A stretch of DNA of 64,000 nucleotides from Dryocola clanedunensis subsp. sulfonylureivorans (GTDB lineage Bacteria; Pseudomonadota; Gammaproteobacteria; Enterobacterales; Enterobacteriaceae). Shown piece by piece: positions 55,759-64,000 of this stretch; the first letter of the stretch is position 1, and each line of letters starts with the position of its first letter. The stretch lies in contig NZ_JAERMU010000015.1 in the NCBI RefSeq assembly GCF_016756775.1, forward strand, positions 56,815-120,814, read 5' to 3'. The position numbers were made by a program, and so were the translations under genes. A model generated the notes under the pieces. The model was not told the origin of the DNA, did not search any database, and saw nothing but the letters and a program-made list of their open reading frames with translations.

Positions 55759-57678
55759 TTACTTCTTACCGGCCAGCAGGTCGAGGACTTCCTGCACGCT
55801 GGTGGTGTGCGCCAGACGCTCAATGACCGACTCATCATCCAGCGCGTTGGTCAGGCTGGTGATCACCTGGATGTGTTCGTTGTTGCGCGCGGCGATACCG
55901 ATAACCAGACGGGCAATGTCGTCAGGCTCTTCACCGAAGTGTACGCCCGCAGGGTACTGGCAGAACACGACGCCGGTTTTCAGCACGCGGTCCTTCGCTT
56001 CAACGGTGCCGTGCGGAACCGCGATGCCTTCGCCCAGGTAAGTTGGGGTCAGTTTTTCACGTTCGAACATCGCATCCACATACTCTGGCTGGACGTAGCC
56101 GCCGTTCATCAGCTGCTCACCCGCAAAGCGAATGGCTTCTTCTTTGCTGGTGGCGGTCAGGCCGAGGAACACGTTGCCGGCGCCCAGGCGGAACAGCCCT
56201 TCTTCGCTTGGCACGAAGCTGTCTTCCAGGCTGCTCATCACCTTCACTTCTTTCTCGCTCAGGTTATGGGAAGCCACCAGACGCTCGGTCAGGTTGGCGT
56301 ACAGGCTGCTGTCCAGGAAGTTGGTCAGGGAGATGTGCTGCGCCTGCGGCACCTGGCGCATAGCGCGCTCGGTCAGGTCGCGGTGCGTAATCACCAGGTC
56401 CACGTCGTCCGGCAGGCTGTTGATGGCACAGTTGGTCACGGAGATGTTTTTCAGGCCCGCGTCGTTCACTTTCTTACGCAGCACGCCTGCACCCATTGCG
56501 CTTGAACCCATACCGGCGTCGCAGGCAACGATGATTTTACGGACGTGGCTCAGGTCGTTGGACAGGCCAGCGCCTACCGCCAGCGGCGCTGCGCCACCTT
56601 TGGATTCTGCTTTCATTTCAGCCATACGGCGAGCCGCGGCTTCGATGTCGTCTTCTTCTTTCACCTTGCTGGTTTTCAGCAGGATGGCAGAGACGATGAA
56701 GGAAACGACAGTTGCCGCAACGATCGCTGCGATGTTAGCGAAGTACGCGCCTTTTGGCGTCATCGCCAGAACCGCGAGGATTGAACCCGGAGAGGCCGGA
56801 GAAACCAGACCGCCGTTCAGCAGGGTCAGGGTGAACACGCCGGTCATACCGCCGAGGATAACGGCCAGGATCAGGCGTGGATTCATCAGCACGTATGGGA
56901 AGTAAATTTCGTGGATACCGCCCAGGAAGTGGATGATTGCCGCGCCGCCCGCAGACTGCTTAGCGTTACCGCGACCGAAGAACATGTACGCCAGCAGCAC
57001 GCCCATACCAGGACCCGGGTTGGCTTCAATCAGGAAGAAGATTGATTTGCCCAGCTCGTGGGACTGCTGAATGCCCAGCGGCGAGAAGATACCGTGGTTA
57101 ATCGCGTTGTTCAGGAAGAGAATTTTCGCCGGTTCTACGAAGATAGAGGCCAGCGGCAGCATGTCATGGACAACCATGAAGTTAACGCCCGCAGCCAGCA
57201 CTTTGGAAAGCACTTCAACCGCAGGGCCGATACCCATGAACGCCAGAATCGCCAGGATCATCCCGATGATGCCGGCGGAGAAGTTGTTCACCAGCATTTC
57301 AAAGCCGGATTTGATCTTGCCGTCGACCCAGGCGTCGAAGTGCTTAATCGCCCAGCCGCCCAGAGGACCGGCAATCATCGCACCGAGGAACATCGGCATG
57401 TCCGCACCGACGATAACGCCCATGGTTGTGATAGCACCGACCACGCCGCCGCGGTCACCGCCGATTAAGCGGCCACCGGTATAGCCGATCAGCAGCGGCA
57501 GCAGATAGGTGATCATTGGGCCAACCAGCTTCGCCAGCGTCTCGCTTGGCAGCCAGCCGGTAGGAATAAATAACGCTGTGATAATACCCCAGGCAATAAA
57601 CGCGCCGATGTTCGGCATCACCATGTTGCTGAGGAAACGACCAAAGCTTTGCACCTTGATCTTGATATCGGATGACAT
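55759..57678 (-). CDS. mtlA: MtlA, mannitol-specific PTS enzyme IICBA
   Basis: The 639-residue permease imports and phosphorylates mannitol. Order of domains: IIC membrane channel (about 1-345), IIB (about 380-470) with the phosphocysteine in IIVACDAGMGSSAMGAG, and IIA (about 495-637) with the phosphohistidine in GIAVPHGTVEAK. The IIC signature GGIHEIYFPYVLM is present. The start MSSDIKIKVQSFGRF at 57678 follows AGGGG. It is the first gene of mtlADR and is preceded by CRP-type sites. Confidence 0.98.
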   Translation of the reverse strand: MSSDIKIKVQSFGRFLSNMVMPNIGAFIAWGIITALFIPTGWLPSETLAKLVGPMITYLLPLLIGYTGGRLIGGDRGGVVGAITTMGVIVGADMPMFLGAMIAGPLGGWAIKHFDAWVDGKIKSGFEMLVNNFSAGIIGMILAILAFMGIGPAVEVLSKVLAAGVNFMVVHDMLPLASIFVEPAKILFLNNAINHGIFSPLGIQQSHELGKSIFFLIEANPGPGMGVLLAYMFFGRGNAKQSAGGAAIIHFLGGIHEIYFPYVLMNPRLILAVILGGMTGVFTLTLLNGGLVSPASPGSILAVLAMTPKGAYFANIAAIVAATVVSFIVSAILLKTSKVKEEDDIEAAARRMAEMKAESKGGAAPLAVGAGLSNDLSHVRKIIVACDAGMGSSAMGAGVLRKKVNDAGLKNISVTNCAINSLPDDVDLVITHRDLTERAMRQVPQAQHISLTNFLDSSLYANLTERLVASHNLSEKEVKVMSSLEDSFVPSEEGLFRLGAGNVFLGLTATSKEEAIRFAGEQLMNGGYVQPEYVDAMFEREKLTPTYLGEGIAVPHGTVEAKDRVLKTGVVFCQYPAGVHFGEEPDDIARLVIGIAARNNEHIQVITSLTNALDDESVIERLAHTTSVQEVLDLLAGKK

Positions 57679-57821
57679 ACGCACACCCCTTGTTGTGTTT
57701 ACGCGCTGGGAACAGCCCGAGGTTTATTGTTTAGTTAACGTGGCGGCGCAAGCCAGCCAGATGCTCTTAGTGAGGCGAATCTGGCACTGAATCGTTAAGC
57801 TGTCCAGAGGACGGGATTTAG

Positions 57822-57837
57822 TGTGATGCAGATCACC
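57822..57837 (-). promoter_or_regulatory. mtlA: CRP-like site 1 of mtlA
   Basis: TGTGATGCAGATCACC fits TGTGA-N6-TCACA with one change in the second half. It is the closest of the four to mtlA. Confidence 0.7.
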
Positions 57838-57865
57838 AATAATCGGGGTGAGGTGGGCATAGATT

Positions 57866-57881
57866 AGTGATATTCGTCACA
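57866..57881 (-). promoter_or_regulatory. mtlA: CRP-like site 2 of mtlA
   Basis: AGTGATATTCGTCACA, one change from consensus in the first half. Confidence 0.65.
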
Positions 57882-57938
57882 TAATGGCGGTGTAAAAATA
57901 ATACAGTGATAATCTTTTAACCGCTTCCGGGGTATATT

Positions 57939-57954
57939 TGTGACTTAAATCACA
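57939..57954 (-). promoter_or_regulatory. mtlA: CRP-like site 3 of mtlA
   Basis: TGTGACTTAAATCACA, both half-sites exact. Confidence 0.75.
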
Positions 57955-57982
57955 TTTTATCTTTGTGTGTTTGTTATTTCTT

Positions 57983-57998
57983 TGTGATACACATCACA
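57983..57998 (-). promoter_or_regulatory. mtlA: CRP-like site 4 of mtlA
   Basis: TGTGATACACATCACA with flanking TT and AA, an exact palindrome and the strongest site. Confidence 0.8.
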
Positions 57999-58101
57999 AA
58001 GTATTTTAACCGGATTTTTCTTAGTGTGATCCAGTGCAGGTTACGTGGCGCTGATAGTTTCGCGCTGTAACTTTATTACAGCGAAGCCGTGGGGCTGGCA
58101 T

Positions 58102-58185
58102 GTCGGATGGCGCTGCGCTTATCCGACCTACACATCGTTCGACTCATCCGAATCGTAGGGTGGATAAGCGCAAGCGCCATCCACC
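58102..58185. repeat. REP pair between mtlA region and the quinone reductase gene
   Basis: GTCGGATGGCGC...TATCCGACCTAC (58102-58131) and CGTAGGGTGGATAAGCGCAAGCGCCATCCACC (58154-58185), opposite orientation. Confidence 0.85.
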
Positions 58186-58205
58186 AAAAGCACCAGCCAC
58201 CGAAC

Positions 58206-58793
58206 TTATTCAGCCACCACGCCGCGCGCCTGTTCAAACAGCTTTTCGTAATGCGACTTGCTGTCCGTAATATCCTCTTCCACCCCAATGGTGTTGTAGA
58301 GGTAGGTGATTCGCGTCTCGGCAATGCCCAAATAACTCCCGGCACTGTTGAGATAGTCGGACATGTTCTTTTCCCAGCCGTACTTCACGTAGCCCTCTTC
58401 AGAGCCGCCTACCAGCGCCACCCAGTGAACGCGCTTCGCCGGGAAGCCTTTGCCGCCGTAGGCCAGGCCGTTGTTCCACACGCGATCGAGATACCCTTTA
58501 AGCATCGCCGGGAAGCCGTACCACCACACCGGGAAGACCATCACTATAGTGTCGTTATCCGCCATTTCGTTGAACAAACGGTGTACTTCCGGGGAATACT
58601 GCTTGTTCGGGTTGTCCCAGTCTGGCTCATCAGCCACGTCCAGCGCCGGGTTAAAGCCAATGCGGTATAGATCGAGGGCGGCAACCTTCATCCCTTTTTC
58701 CTGCGCCTCGCCCTTAATCTCTTTGACCACCTGAGCGGTCAGTGAATCGCTGCGCGGGTGCGCCCATACGATATACATGTTGTTTTCTTTCAT
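58206..58793 (-). CDS. Flavodoxin-fold NAD(P)H oxidoreductase (quinone reductase family)
   Basis: The 195-residue protein of the Flavodoxin_2 family has the FMN/FAD phosphate-binding start MYIVWAHPRSDSLTAQVV, VFPVWWYGFPAMLKGYLDRVW and the VGGSEEGY loop typical of MdaB/KefF-like NAD(P)H dehydrogenases. It likely reduces quinones or electrophiles in the cytosol. It diverges from a LysR gene 102 bases away, which probably controls it. GAGATAA precedes the start. Confidence 0.88.
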   Translation of the reverse strand: MKENNMYIVWAHPRSDSLTAQVVKEIKGEAQEKGMKVAALDLYRIGFNPALDVADEPDWDNPNKQYSPEVHRLFNEMADNDTIVMVFPVWWYGFPAMLKGYLDRVWNNGLAYGGKGFPAKRVHWVALVGGSEEGYVKYGWEKNMSDYLNSAGSYLGIAETRITYLYNTIGVEEDITDSKSHYEKLFEQARGVVAE

Positions 58794-58895
58794 GGTGTTA
58801 TCTCAATTTGTTGGGTGAATAAACACCACTTTACGGTCGGGCGATAATTCTGTAAAACATATCATTTGAGATAGGTTAATGAAGGATTTTCACTA

Positions 58896-59792
58896 ATGAA
58901 GCTGAACTTCGCCGACTTCGCGTCGTTTATCGCCGTGGCGCGCCACAAAAGTTTTCGCGCGGCGGGTGATGAGCTGGGCCTGTCCCCCTCCGCCATTAGC
59001 CACGCCGTTAAGCAGCTGGAACAGCGGCTGAAAATCCGCCTCTTTAACCGCACCACCCGCAGCGTATCGCTCACCGAGGCGGGTAATAATCTCTACGAAC
59101 GCCTGCGTCCGGCCTTCGACGAAATCAACACCATGCTCGACGAGGTCAACTGCTTCCGGGAAACTCCTCTCGGCACGCTAAAAATAAACGCCTTCCGGGT
59201 GGCCGCCCGCCTTGTGCTTATGCCGCTGGTTGCAGGCTTCACCCGTCAGTACCCGGATATCAAAGTTGAGATCGCCACTGAGGACCGGCTGGTGGATATC
59301 GTGCAGCAGGAATACGACGCGGGCATCCGCCTGAGCACCACCGTTGAGAAAGACATGATCGCCGTGCCGATTGGCCCGGCCATGAAACTGGTGGTGGTGG
59401 CAACGCCGGACTATTTCGACCGTCACCCCGCGCCAGCCCATCCTCGCGAGCTGGTGAATCATCAGTGCGTCGTCGTTCGCTTTCCCAGCGGGCGCCCGTA
59501 CCACTGGGAGTTTGAAGGGCCTGAAGGCAAGCTGGAGATTATCCCCGCAGGCAATATCATCCTCGACGATATGGATTCCGGGCTGGAGGCCGTGCTCTGC
59601 GGCGCGGGCGTCAGCTATCTTTACGAGCAGCAGGTCAGACCGTGGCTGGAAAGCGGCCAGCTTGTTTCGGTACTGGAGGAGTGGCTGCCTGAACCCGAAC
59701 GGTGGCAGCTTTACTATCCTAACCGCCAGTACATGACCTGCGGACTGCGGGCCTTTGTGGACTACATCAAATCGCCGTCGTCCATAATCTGA
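58896..59792 (+). CDS. LysR-family regulator divergent from the quinone reductase
   Basis: The 298-residue regulator has the winged helix FIAVARHKSFRAAGDELGLSPSAISHAVKQLEQRL at the start, TRSVSLTEAG, and an effector domain from about residue 90 (GTLKINAFRVAARLVL). Divergent arrangement with the oxidoreductase gene suggests local control, perhaps by an electrophile. The effector is unknown. Confidence 0.9.
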   Translation: MKLNFADFASFIAVARHKSFRAAGDELGLSPSAISHAVKQLEQRLKIRLFNRTTRSVSLTEAGNNLYERLRPAFDEINTMLDEVNCFRETPLGTLKINAFRVAARLVLMPLVAGFTRQYPDIKVEIATEDRLVDIVQQEYDAGIRLSTTVEKDMIAVPIGPAMKLVVVATPDYFDRHPAPAHPRELVNHQCVVVRFPSGRPYHWEFEGPEGKLEIIPAGNIILDDMDSGLEAVLCGAGVSYLYEQQVRPWLESGQLVSVLEEWLPEPERWQLYYPNRQYMTCGLRAFVDYIKSPSSII

Positions 59793-59831
59793 TCCATACT
59801 TACCCAACGCTTATAAAAAATGGACGATGTA

Positions 59832-60440
59832 ATGAAACTGATCGGCAATTACACCAGCCCGTACGTGCGCAAAATCTCCGTGATCCTGCTGGAAAAGGGC
59901 ATTACCTTCGAGTTTGTGAATGACAATCCGTGGGTTGCGGACAGCCACACCCCGCAGTACAACCCGCTGGGGAAGGTCCCCGCGCTGGTGACCGCCGACG
60001 GCGAATACTGGTTCGATTCACCGGTAATTGCGGAATACCTCGAGCTTCTGGATATCGCTCCGGCGCTGATCCCCCGCGAACCCGTAGAGGCCCTGAAAAT
60101 GCGCCAGCTGGAAGCGCTTGCCGACGGCATTATGGACGCAGCCCTGGTTTCCGTGCGCGAACAGCAGCGCCCTCCCGCCCAGCAGTCCGAAACCGAACTG
60201 CTGCGCCAGCGGGAAAAAATCAGCCGTGGGCTGGACATGCTGGAAGCTTACGCCGGTGACAAAACCCTGACGGCTGAACCCCTCACCGTTGCCAGCATCG
60301 CCGTCGCCTGCGCGGTGGGCTACCTGAATTTCCGCCGCGTTTCGCCCGGCTGGTGCGTAAACCGCCCGCATCTGGTGAAGCTGGTCGAAGAGCTGTTCAG
60401 CCGCGAAAGTTTTGCCCGCACCGAACCGCCAACGGCATGA
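59832..60440 (+). CDS. yibF: YibF, glutathione S-transferase homologue
   Basis: The 202-residue protein matches E. coli YibF in length. It has the thioredoxin-like GST_N domain ([41 protein letters not shown]) and a helical C-terminal domain ending in [10 protein letters not shown]. coli YibF binds glutathione but its substrate is unclear. I choose the ATG at 59832 as in E. coli; one four codons upstream is possible. Confidence 0.95.
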   Translation: MKLIGNYTSPYVRKISVILLEKGITFEFVNDNPWVADSHTPQYNPLGKVPALVTADGEYWFDSPVIAEYLELLDIAPALIPREPVEALKMRQLEALADGIMDAALVSVREQQRPPAQQSETELLRQREKISRGLDMLEAYAGDKTLTAEPLTVASIAVACAVGYLNFRRVSPGWCVNRPHLVKLVEELFSRESFARTEPPTA

Positions 60441-60511
60441 TCTCCCTCTATGACAGGGGGTTAACTCCCCCTGTAAACTAACGCCTCTTTTCTCAACGCA
60501 ACGGCTTGCCC

Positions 60512-61903
60512 ATGACTTCCCAACGCTCCCTGTACAGCCAGCTTCCGGCAACAGACCGCCTGCTGCGCGACGCCTCTTTCAGCACGCTGCTTGAAGAGTT
60601 CGGCCATACCCGCGTGGTCAGCACGCTGCGCGACATGCTTGATGATGCCCGCGAGCACATCCGGTCGCAGGAGACGCTGCCCGGCTGGAACGCTGACTGG
60701 GCAACCGCGGCGAAGGCAAAACTTGAGGCGAGCCAGCGTAGCGCCCTGCTGCCGGTGTTTAACCTGACGGGCACCGTGCTGCACACCAACCTGGGCCGCG
60801 CCCTGCAGGCCGAAGCCGCCGTAGAGGCCGTCACTCAGGTTATGCGATCCCCCATTACGCTTGAATACGATCTGGACGGCGCGTCCCGCGGCCACCGCGA
60901 TCGGGCGCTGGCGGATTTGCTCTGCGAGCTGACCGGCGCGGAAGATGCCTGCATCGTCAATAACAACGCGGCGGCGGTGCTGCTGATGCTGGCGGCCTGC
61001 GCGGACGGCAGCGAAGTGGTTGTCTCGCGCGGGGAACTGGTCGAAATTGGCGGCGCGTTCCGCATTCCCGACGTGATGCGCCAGGCCGGCTGCCGGCTGG
61101 TGGAAGTCGGCACCACCAACCGCACCCATCTGAAAGACTATCGCCAGGCCGCAGCCAGCGGCAGCGTGGCGCTATTGATGAAGGTCCATACCAGCAACTA
61201 CCAGATTGAAGGCTTCACCAAAGCGGTGAGCGAGGCCGAGCTGGCGGAGCTTGGGCACGAGCTGGATATTCCGGTGGTGACGGATCTGGGCAGCGGCTCG
61301 CTGGTGGATCTCAGCCAGTGGGGGCTGCCGCCGGAGCCGATGCCAAAACAGCTCATCGAGGCGGGCGTCAGCCTGGTGAGCTTCTCCGGGGATAAGCTGC
61401 TCGGCGGCCCGCAGGCGGGGATTATCGTCGGCAAAAAAGAGATGATAGCCCGCATTCAGCAGCATCCGCTCAAACGCGCCCTGCGCGCGGACAAAATGAC
61501 GCTGGCGGCGCTCGAAGCCACGCTGCGCCTGTACCAGCACCCGGAAACGCTGGTTGAGCGGTTGCCAACCCTGCGCCTGCTAACCCGCAGCGCCGCAGAC
61601 ATCAGCGAACAGGCTCAGCGCCTGGCCCCGGCGCTGCAAACACGCTTTAGCGAGCGGTTCGACGTGCGCGTCGAACCGTGTTTATCCCAGATTGGCAGCG
61701 GCTCGCTCCCCGTCGACAGGCTGCCCAGCGCGGCAATAACCTTCACGCCGAAAGACGGGCGCGGCACCACGCTTGGCGAACTGACGCAGCATCTGCGCAC
61801 CCTGCCAAAGCCGGTGATTGGGCGGATCAGCGACGGTCGCCTGTGGCTGGATTTACGCTGCCTGGAAGACGAAGCCAGCCTTATGGAGATGCTGACCCAA
61901 TGA
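60512..61903 (+). CDS. selA: SelA, L-seryl-tRNA(Sec) selenium transferase
   Basis: The 463-residue PLP enzyme, the same length as in E. coli, converts Ser-tRNA(Sec) to Sec-tRNA(Sec) using selenophosphate. The PLP-binding Lys lies in [15 protein letters not shown]; other family blocks are [20 protein letters not shown] (here [16 protein letters not shown]) and [12 protein letters not shown]. The ATG at 60512 fits the family start [12 protein letters not shown]. Its stop overlaps the selB start (ATGA). Confidence 0.97.
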   Translation: MTSQRSLYSQLPATDRLLRDASFSTLLEEFGHTRVVSTLRDMLDDAREHIRSQETLPGWNADWATAAKAKLEASQRSALLPVFNLTGTVLHTNLGRALQAEAAVEAVTQVMRSPITLEYDLDGASRGHRDRALADLLCELTGAEDACIVNNNAAAVLLMLAACADGSEVVVSRGELVEIGGAFRIPDVMRQAGCRLVEVGTTNRTHLKDYRQAAASGSVALLMKVHTSNYQIEGFTKAVSEAELAELGHELDIPVVTDLGSGSLVDLSQWGLPPEPMPKQLIEAGVSLVSFSGDKLLGGPQAGIIVGKKEMIARIQQHPLKRALRADKMTLAALEATLRLYQHPETLVERLPTLRLLTRSAADISEQAQRLAPALQTRFSERFDVRVEPCLSQIGSGSLPVDRLPSAAITFTPKDGRGTTLGELTQHLRTLPKPVIGRISDGRLWLDLRCLEDEASLMEMLTQ

Positions 61904-63726
61904 TTATCGCCACCGCCGGACACGTCGACCACGGCAAAACCACCCTCTTACAGGCCCTGACCGGGGTTAACGCCGACCGCCTGCCGGAAGAGAAAAAGCG
62001 CGGCATGACCATCGACCTCGGCTATGCCTACTGGCCACAGCCGGACGGCCGGATATTTGGTTTTATCGACGTGCCGGGACACGAAAAATTCCTCGCGAAT
62101 ATGCTGGCGGGCGTCGGCGGCATCGACCACGCGCTGCTGGTAGTCGCCTGCGACGACGGCGTGATGGCGCAAACTCGCGAGCATCTGGCCATTCTTCAGC
62201 TGACCGGCAGGCCGACAATGACGGTTGCGTTGACCAAAGCCGACCGCGTGAGCGAATCGCGCGTTGAGGAGGTGCGGGAAGAGATCAAAACCCTGCTGGG
62301 CGAGGTAGCCGTATTTGTGACGGCGGCAGCCAGCGGCCAGGGCATAGAAGCGCTGCGCGAGCATATTCAGCAGCTTGCCGAACGCCCGCACCCGACAGCC
62401 CATCGCTTCCGCCTGGCGATAGACCGTGCCTTTACGGTGAAGGGCGCAGGCCTGGTCGTGACGGGAACGGCGCTGAGCGGCCAGGTAAAAATTGGCGATT
62501 CGCTGTGGCTGACCGGCGCGGAGAAACCCATGCGCGTCCGTGGCCTGCATGCGCAGAATCAGGCAACAGAACACGCCTTTGCCGGGCAGCGCATCGCACT
62601 GAACATTGCGGGCGATGCGGAAAAAGCAGCTATCAGCCGTGGCGACTGGCTGCTGGCGGAAAAGCCGTTGCAGCCTGTTGAGCGAGCCATCGTCCAGCTG
62701 CAAACCCTTGCCCCGCTCACCCAGTGGCAGCCGCTGCATATCCACCACGCCGCAAGCCACGTTACCGGCCGCGTGTCGCTGCTGGAAGGGGATCTGGCCG
62801 AAATCGTGCTGGACGTGCCGCTGTGGCTGGCGGATAACGACCGGCTTGTCCTGCGAGATATCAGCGCCCGCACTACTCTCGCCGGAGCGCGCACCCTGCT
62901 GCTGCATGCCCCACGCCGGGGTAAGCGCCAGCCTGCGTATCTTGAATGGCTGCACCAGCTTGAAAAGGCGGAAGATGACCAGCAGGCGCTGGAAATAGCA
63001 TTGCAGCGCGGGGCCGTCTCTGTGAGCACCTTCGCCTGGGCGCGCCAGCTCACCGCCAGCGGCATTAAGGCGCTGCTGGACGGCAAAAATTATATTCAGG
63101 CCGCAGACAGCCTGCTCAGCAACGAGGTCGCCGCCCGCTGGCAGCAGAAGCTGCTCGCTACGCTTGCACGCTACCATCAGCAGCACGACGACCAGCCGGG
63201 CCCGGGCCGCGAACGCCTGCGCCGCATGGCCTTACCCGGCGAAGACGAGCCGCTGGTGCTGGCGATTATTGAGAAAATGCGTCGTGAAGGGGCTGTAGTC
63301 AGCCGTCAGGGCTGGCTGCATCTGCCGGACCACAATCCGGGCTTTTCAGCGGAGCAGCAGGCGCTGTGGGAGCAAATCGACGCTCTGTTTGGCGATGAGC
63401 CGTGGTGGGTTCGCGACCTGGCCGCGCAGACGAAGCAGGATGAGCAGACGATCCGCCAGCTCATGCGCTTTGCGGCGCAGCTCGGACTGGTGACGGCGAT
63501 CTTAAAAGATCGGTATTACCGCAACGATCGGATCCAGGCGTTTGCCAGGCTGATCCGCGAAATGGATCAAACCCAGGGCACAACCAGCGCCGCCGATTTC
63601 CGCGACCAGCTGGGCATCGGCCGCAAGCTGGCGGTGCAAATCCTCGAGTATTTCGACCGGATTGGGTTTACGCGCCGCCGTGGGAACGACCATTTGCTGC
63701 GGGATCGTGCATTATTTGAGGAATGA
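61900..63726 (+). CDS. selB: SelB, selenocysteine-specific translation elongation factor
   Basis: The 608-residue GTPase delivers Sec-tRNA(Sec) to UGA codons at SECIS hairpins. G1 reads [11 protein letters not shown]3 DVPGHEKF and G4 TKAD. EF-Tu-like domains 2 and 3 follow, then four winged-helix domains in the last 240 residues, including the RNA-binding end ([29 protein letters not shown]). E. coli SelB is 614. The start overlaps the selA stop; a longer in-frame reading inside selA is not real. Confidence 0.97.
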   Translation: MIIATAGHVDHGKTTLLQALTGVNADRLPEEKKRGMTIDLGYAYWPQPDGRIFGFIDVPGHEKFLANMLAGVGGIDHALLVVACDDGVMAQTREHLAILQLTGRPTMTVALTKADRVSESRVEEVREEIKTLLGEVAVFVTAAASGQGIEALREHIQQLAERPHPTAHRFRLAIDRAFTVKGAGLVVTGTALSGQVKIGDSLWLTGAEKPMRVRGLHAQNQATEHAFAGQRIALNIAGDAEKAAISRGDWLLAEKPLQPVERAIVQLQTLAPLTQWQPLHIHHAASHVTGRVSLLEGDLAEIVLDVPLWLADNDRLVLRDISARTTLAGARTLLLHAPRRGKRQPAYLEWLHQLEKAEDDQQALEIALQRGAVSVSTFAWARQLTASGIKALLDGKNYIQAADSLLSNEVAARWQQKLLATLARYHQQHDDQPGPGRERLRRMALPGEDEPLVLAIIEKMRREGAVVSRQGWLHLPDHNPGFSAEQQALWEQIDALFGDEPWWVRDLAAQTKQDEQTIRQLMRFAAQLGLVTAILKDRYYRNDRIQAFARLIREMDQTQGTTSAADFRDQLGIGRKLAVQILEYFDRIGFTRRRGNDHLLRDRALFEE

Positions 63727-63729
63727 ACC

Positions 63730-63871
63730 GGTGGATGGCGCTAACGCTTATCCACCCTACACGATCCGTAGAAACGTAGGCCGGATAAGCCCAGCGTCGT
63801 CCGGCAAAACCACCCAGTTCCGTAGGTCGGATAAGCGAAGCGTCATCCGGCAAAACCACACATTTCCGTAG
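63730..63871. repeat. REP array with 46-base period, interrupted by an IS110-type end
   Basis: First a GGTGGAT...ATCCACCCTAC unit (63730-63760). Then CGTAGG-CCGGATAAGC units begin at 63775 and 63821, and a third begins at 63867 but diverges after CGTAG at 63872. The spacing is exactly 46 bases each time. Confidence 0.85.
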
Positions 63872-63877
63872 ATACTG

Positions 63878-64000
<123 letters not shown>

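Larger units (their letters stand above)
57679..58101. other. mtlA control region
   Basis: About 420 bases with four CRP-like palindromes and a leader of about 140 bases upstream of mtlA. No gene is seen. E. coli has five CRP sites and an antisense RNA (MtlS) here; I cannot confirm an sRNA. Confidence 0.65.

Noticed and set aside
61678..61899. In-frame upstream extension of selB into selA
   Set aside because: The ATG at 61900 overlapping the selA stop gives the exact SelB N-terminus [14 protein letters not shown].
63775..63871. Short CRISPR array suggested by 46-base periodicity
   Set aside because: Whole units are near-identical without unique spacers, each is a REP palindrome, and no cas genes are present.

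Overview
This is a contiguous chromosomal segment from a member of the Enterobacteriaceae, most like the Enterobacter/Lelliottia/Leclercia group. The gene order follows the Escherichia coli yhjJ-to-selB interval (yhjJ, dctA, pdeK, bcs, dpp, tRNA-Pro, eptB, yhjX, yhjY, tag, yiaC, bisC, yiaD, ghrB, yibL, mtlRDA, yibF, selAB). The proteins are close to their E. coli counterparts but clearly diverged, and the species cannot be fixed from sequence reading alone.

Region 1 (1-19556) is the cellulose neighbourhood. It holds the start of yhjJ, the C4-dicarboxylate carrier dctA, the c-di-GMP phosphodiesterase pdeK, and a complete E. coli-type (type II) cellulose system as two divergent operons: bcsRQABZC on the minus strand and bcsEFG on the plus strand. 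BcsA polymerises glucose under c-di-GMP control, BcsB and BcsC carry the chain across the periplasm and outer membrane, BcsZ trims it, BcsRQEF support the secretion complex, and BcsG adds phosphoethanolamine. A roughly 800-base AT-rich gap between bcsC and pdeK holds an unannotated candidate small membrane protein.

Region 2 (19557-28512) is a variable segment between bcsG and dpp. It holds a DUF559 nuclease-like gene framed by inverted GC-rich repeats, a LysR/MFS pair, a RES/Xre toxin-antitoxin pair, a ParDE pair, and an orphan type VI secretion cargo operon (Hcp, Tlde1-like L,D-transpeptidase effector, two-membrane-segment putative immunity protein, HTH protein). It ends with phage-derived small genes and an AT-rich Mrr-like nuclease. 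Two near-identical direct REP composites (23629-23705 and 28413-28481) bracket the part from parDE to the nuclease.

Region 3 (28513-44222) is core: dppABCDF, a tRNA-Pro with anticodon UGG, eptB, a small (p)ppGpp-hydrolase-like HD protein, yhjX with three phased candidate YpdB sites, yhjY, tag-yiaC, bisC and yiaD.

Region 4 (44223-53403) begins with a 2-ketogluconate operon (LacI/PtxS-like regulator, kguE, kguK, kguT, ghrB acting as kguD) with a PtxS-type palindrome in front of kguE. A mosaic accessory block follows: Phd/ParE pair, a 3' fragment of a second ghrB, a heme-oxygenase-like diiron oxidase plus EamA exporter, a copy of the yibL terminator, an internal ghrB fragment and a HigBA pair.

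Region 5 (53404-64000) is core again: yibL, mtlR-mtlD-mtlA behind a regulatory region with four CRP-like sites, a flavodoxin-fold quinone reductase divergent from a LysR gene, yibF and selA-selB. The window ends in a 46-base-periodic REP array interrupted by the 3' end of an IS110-family transposase gene.
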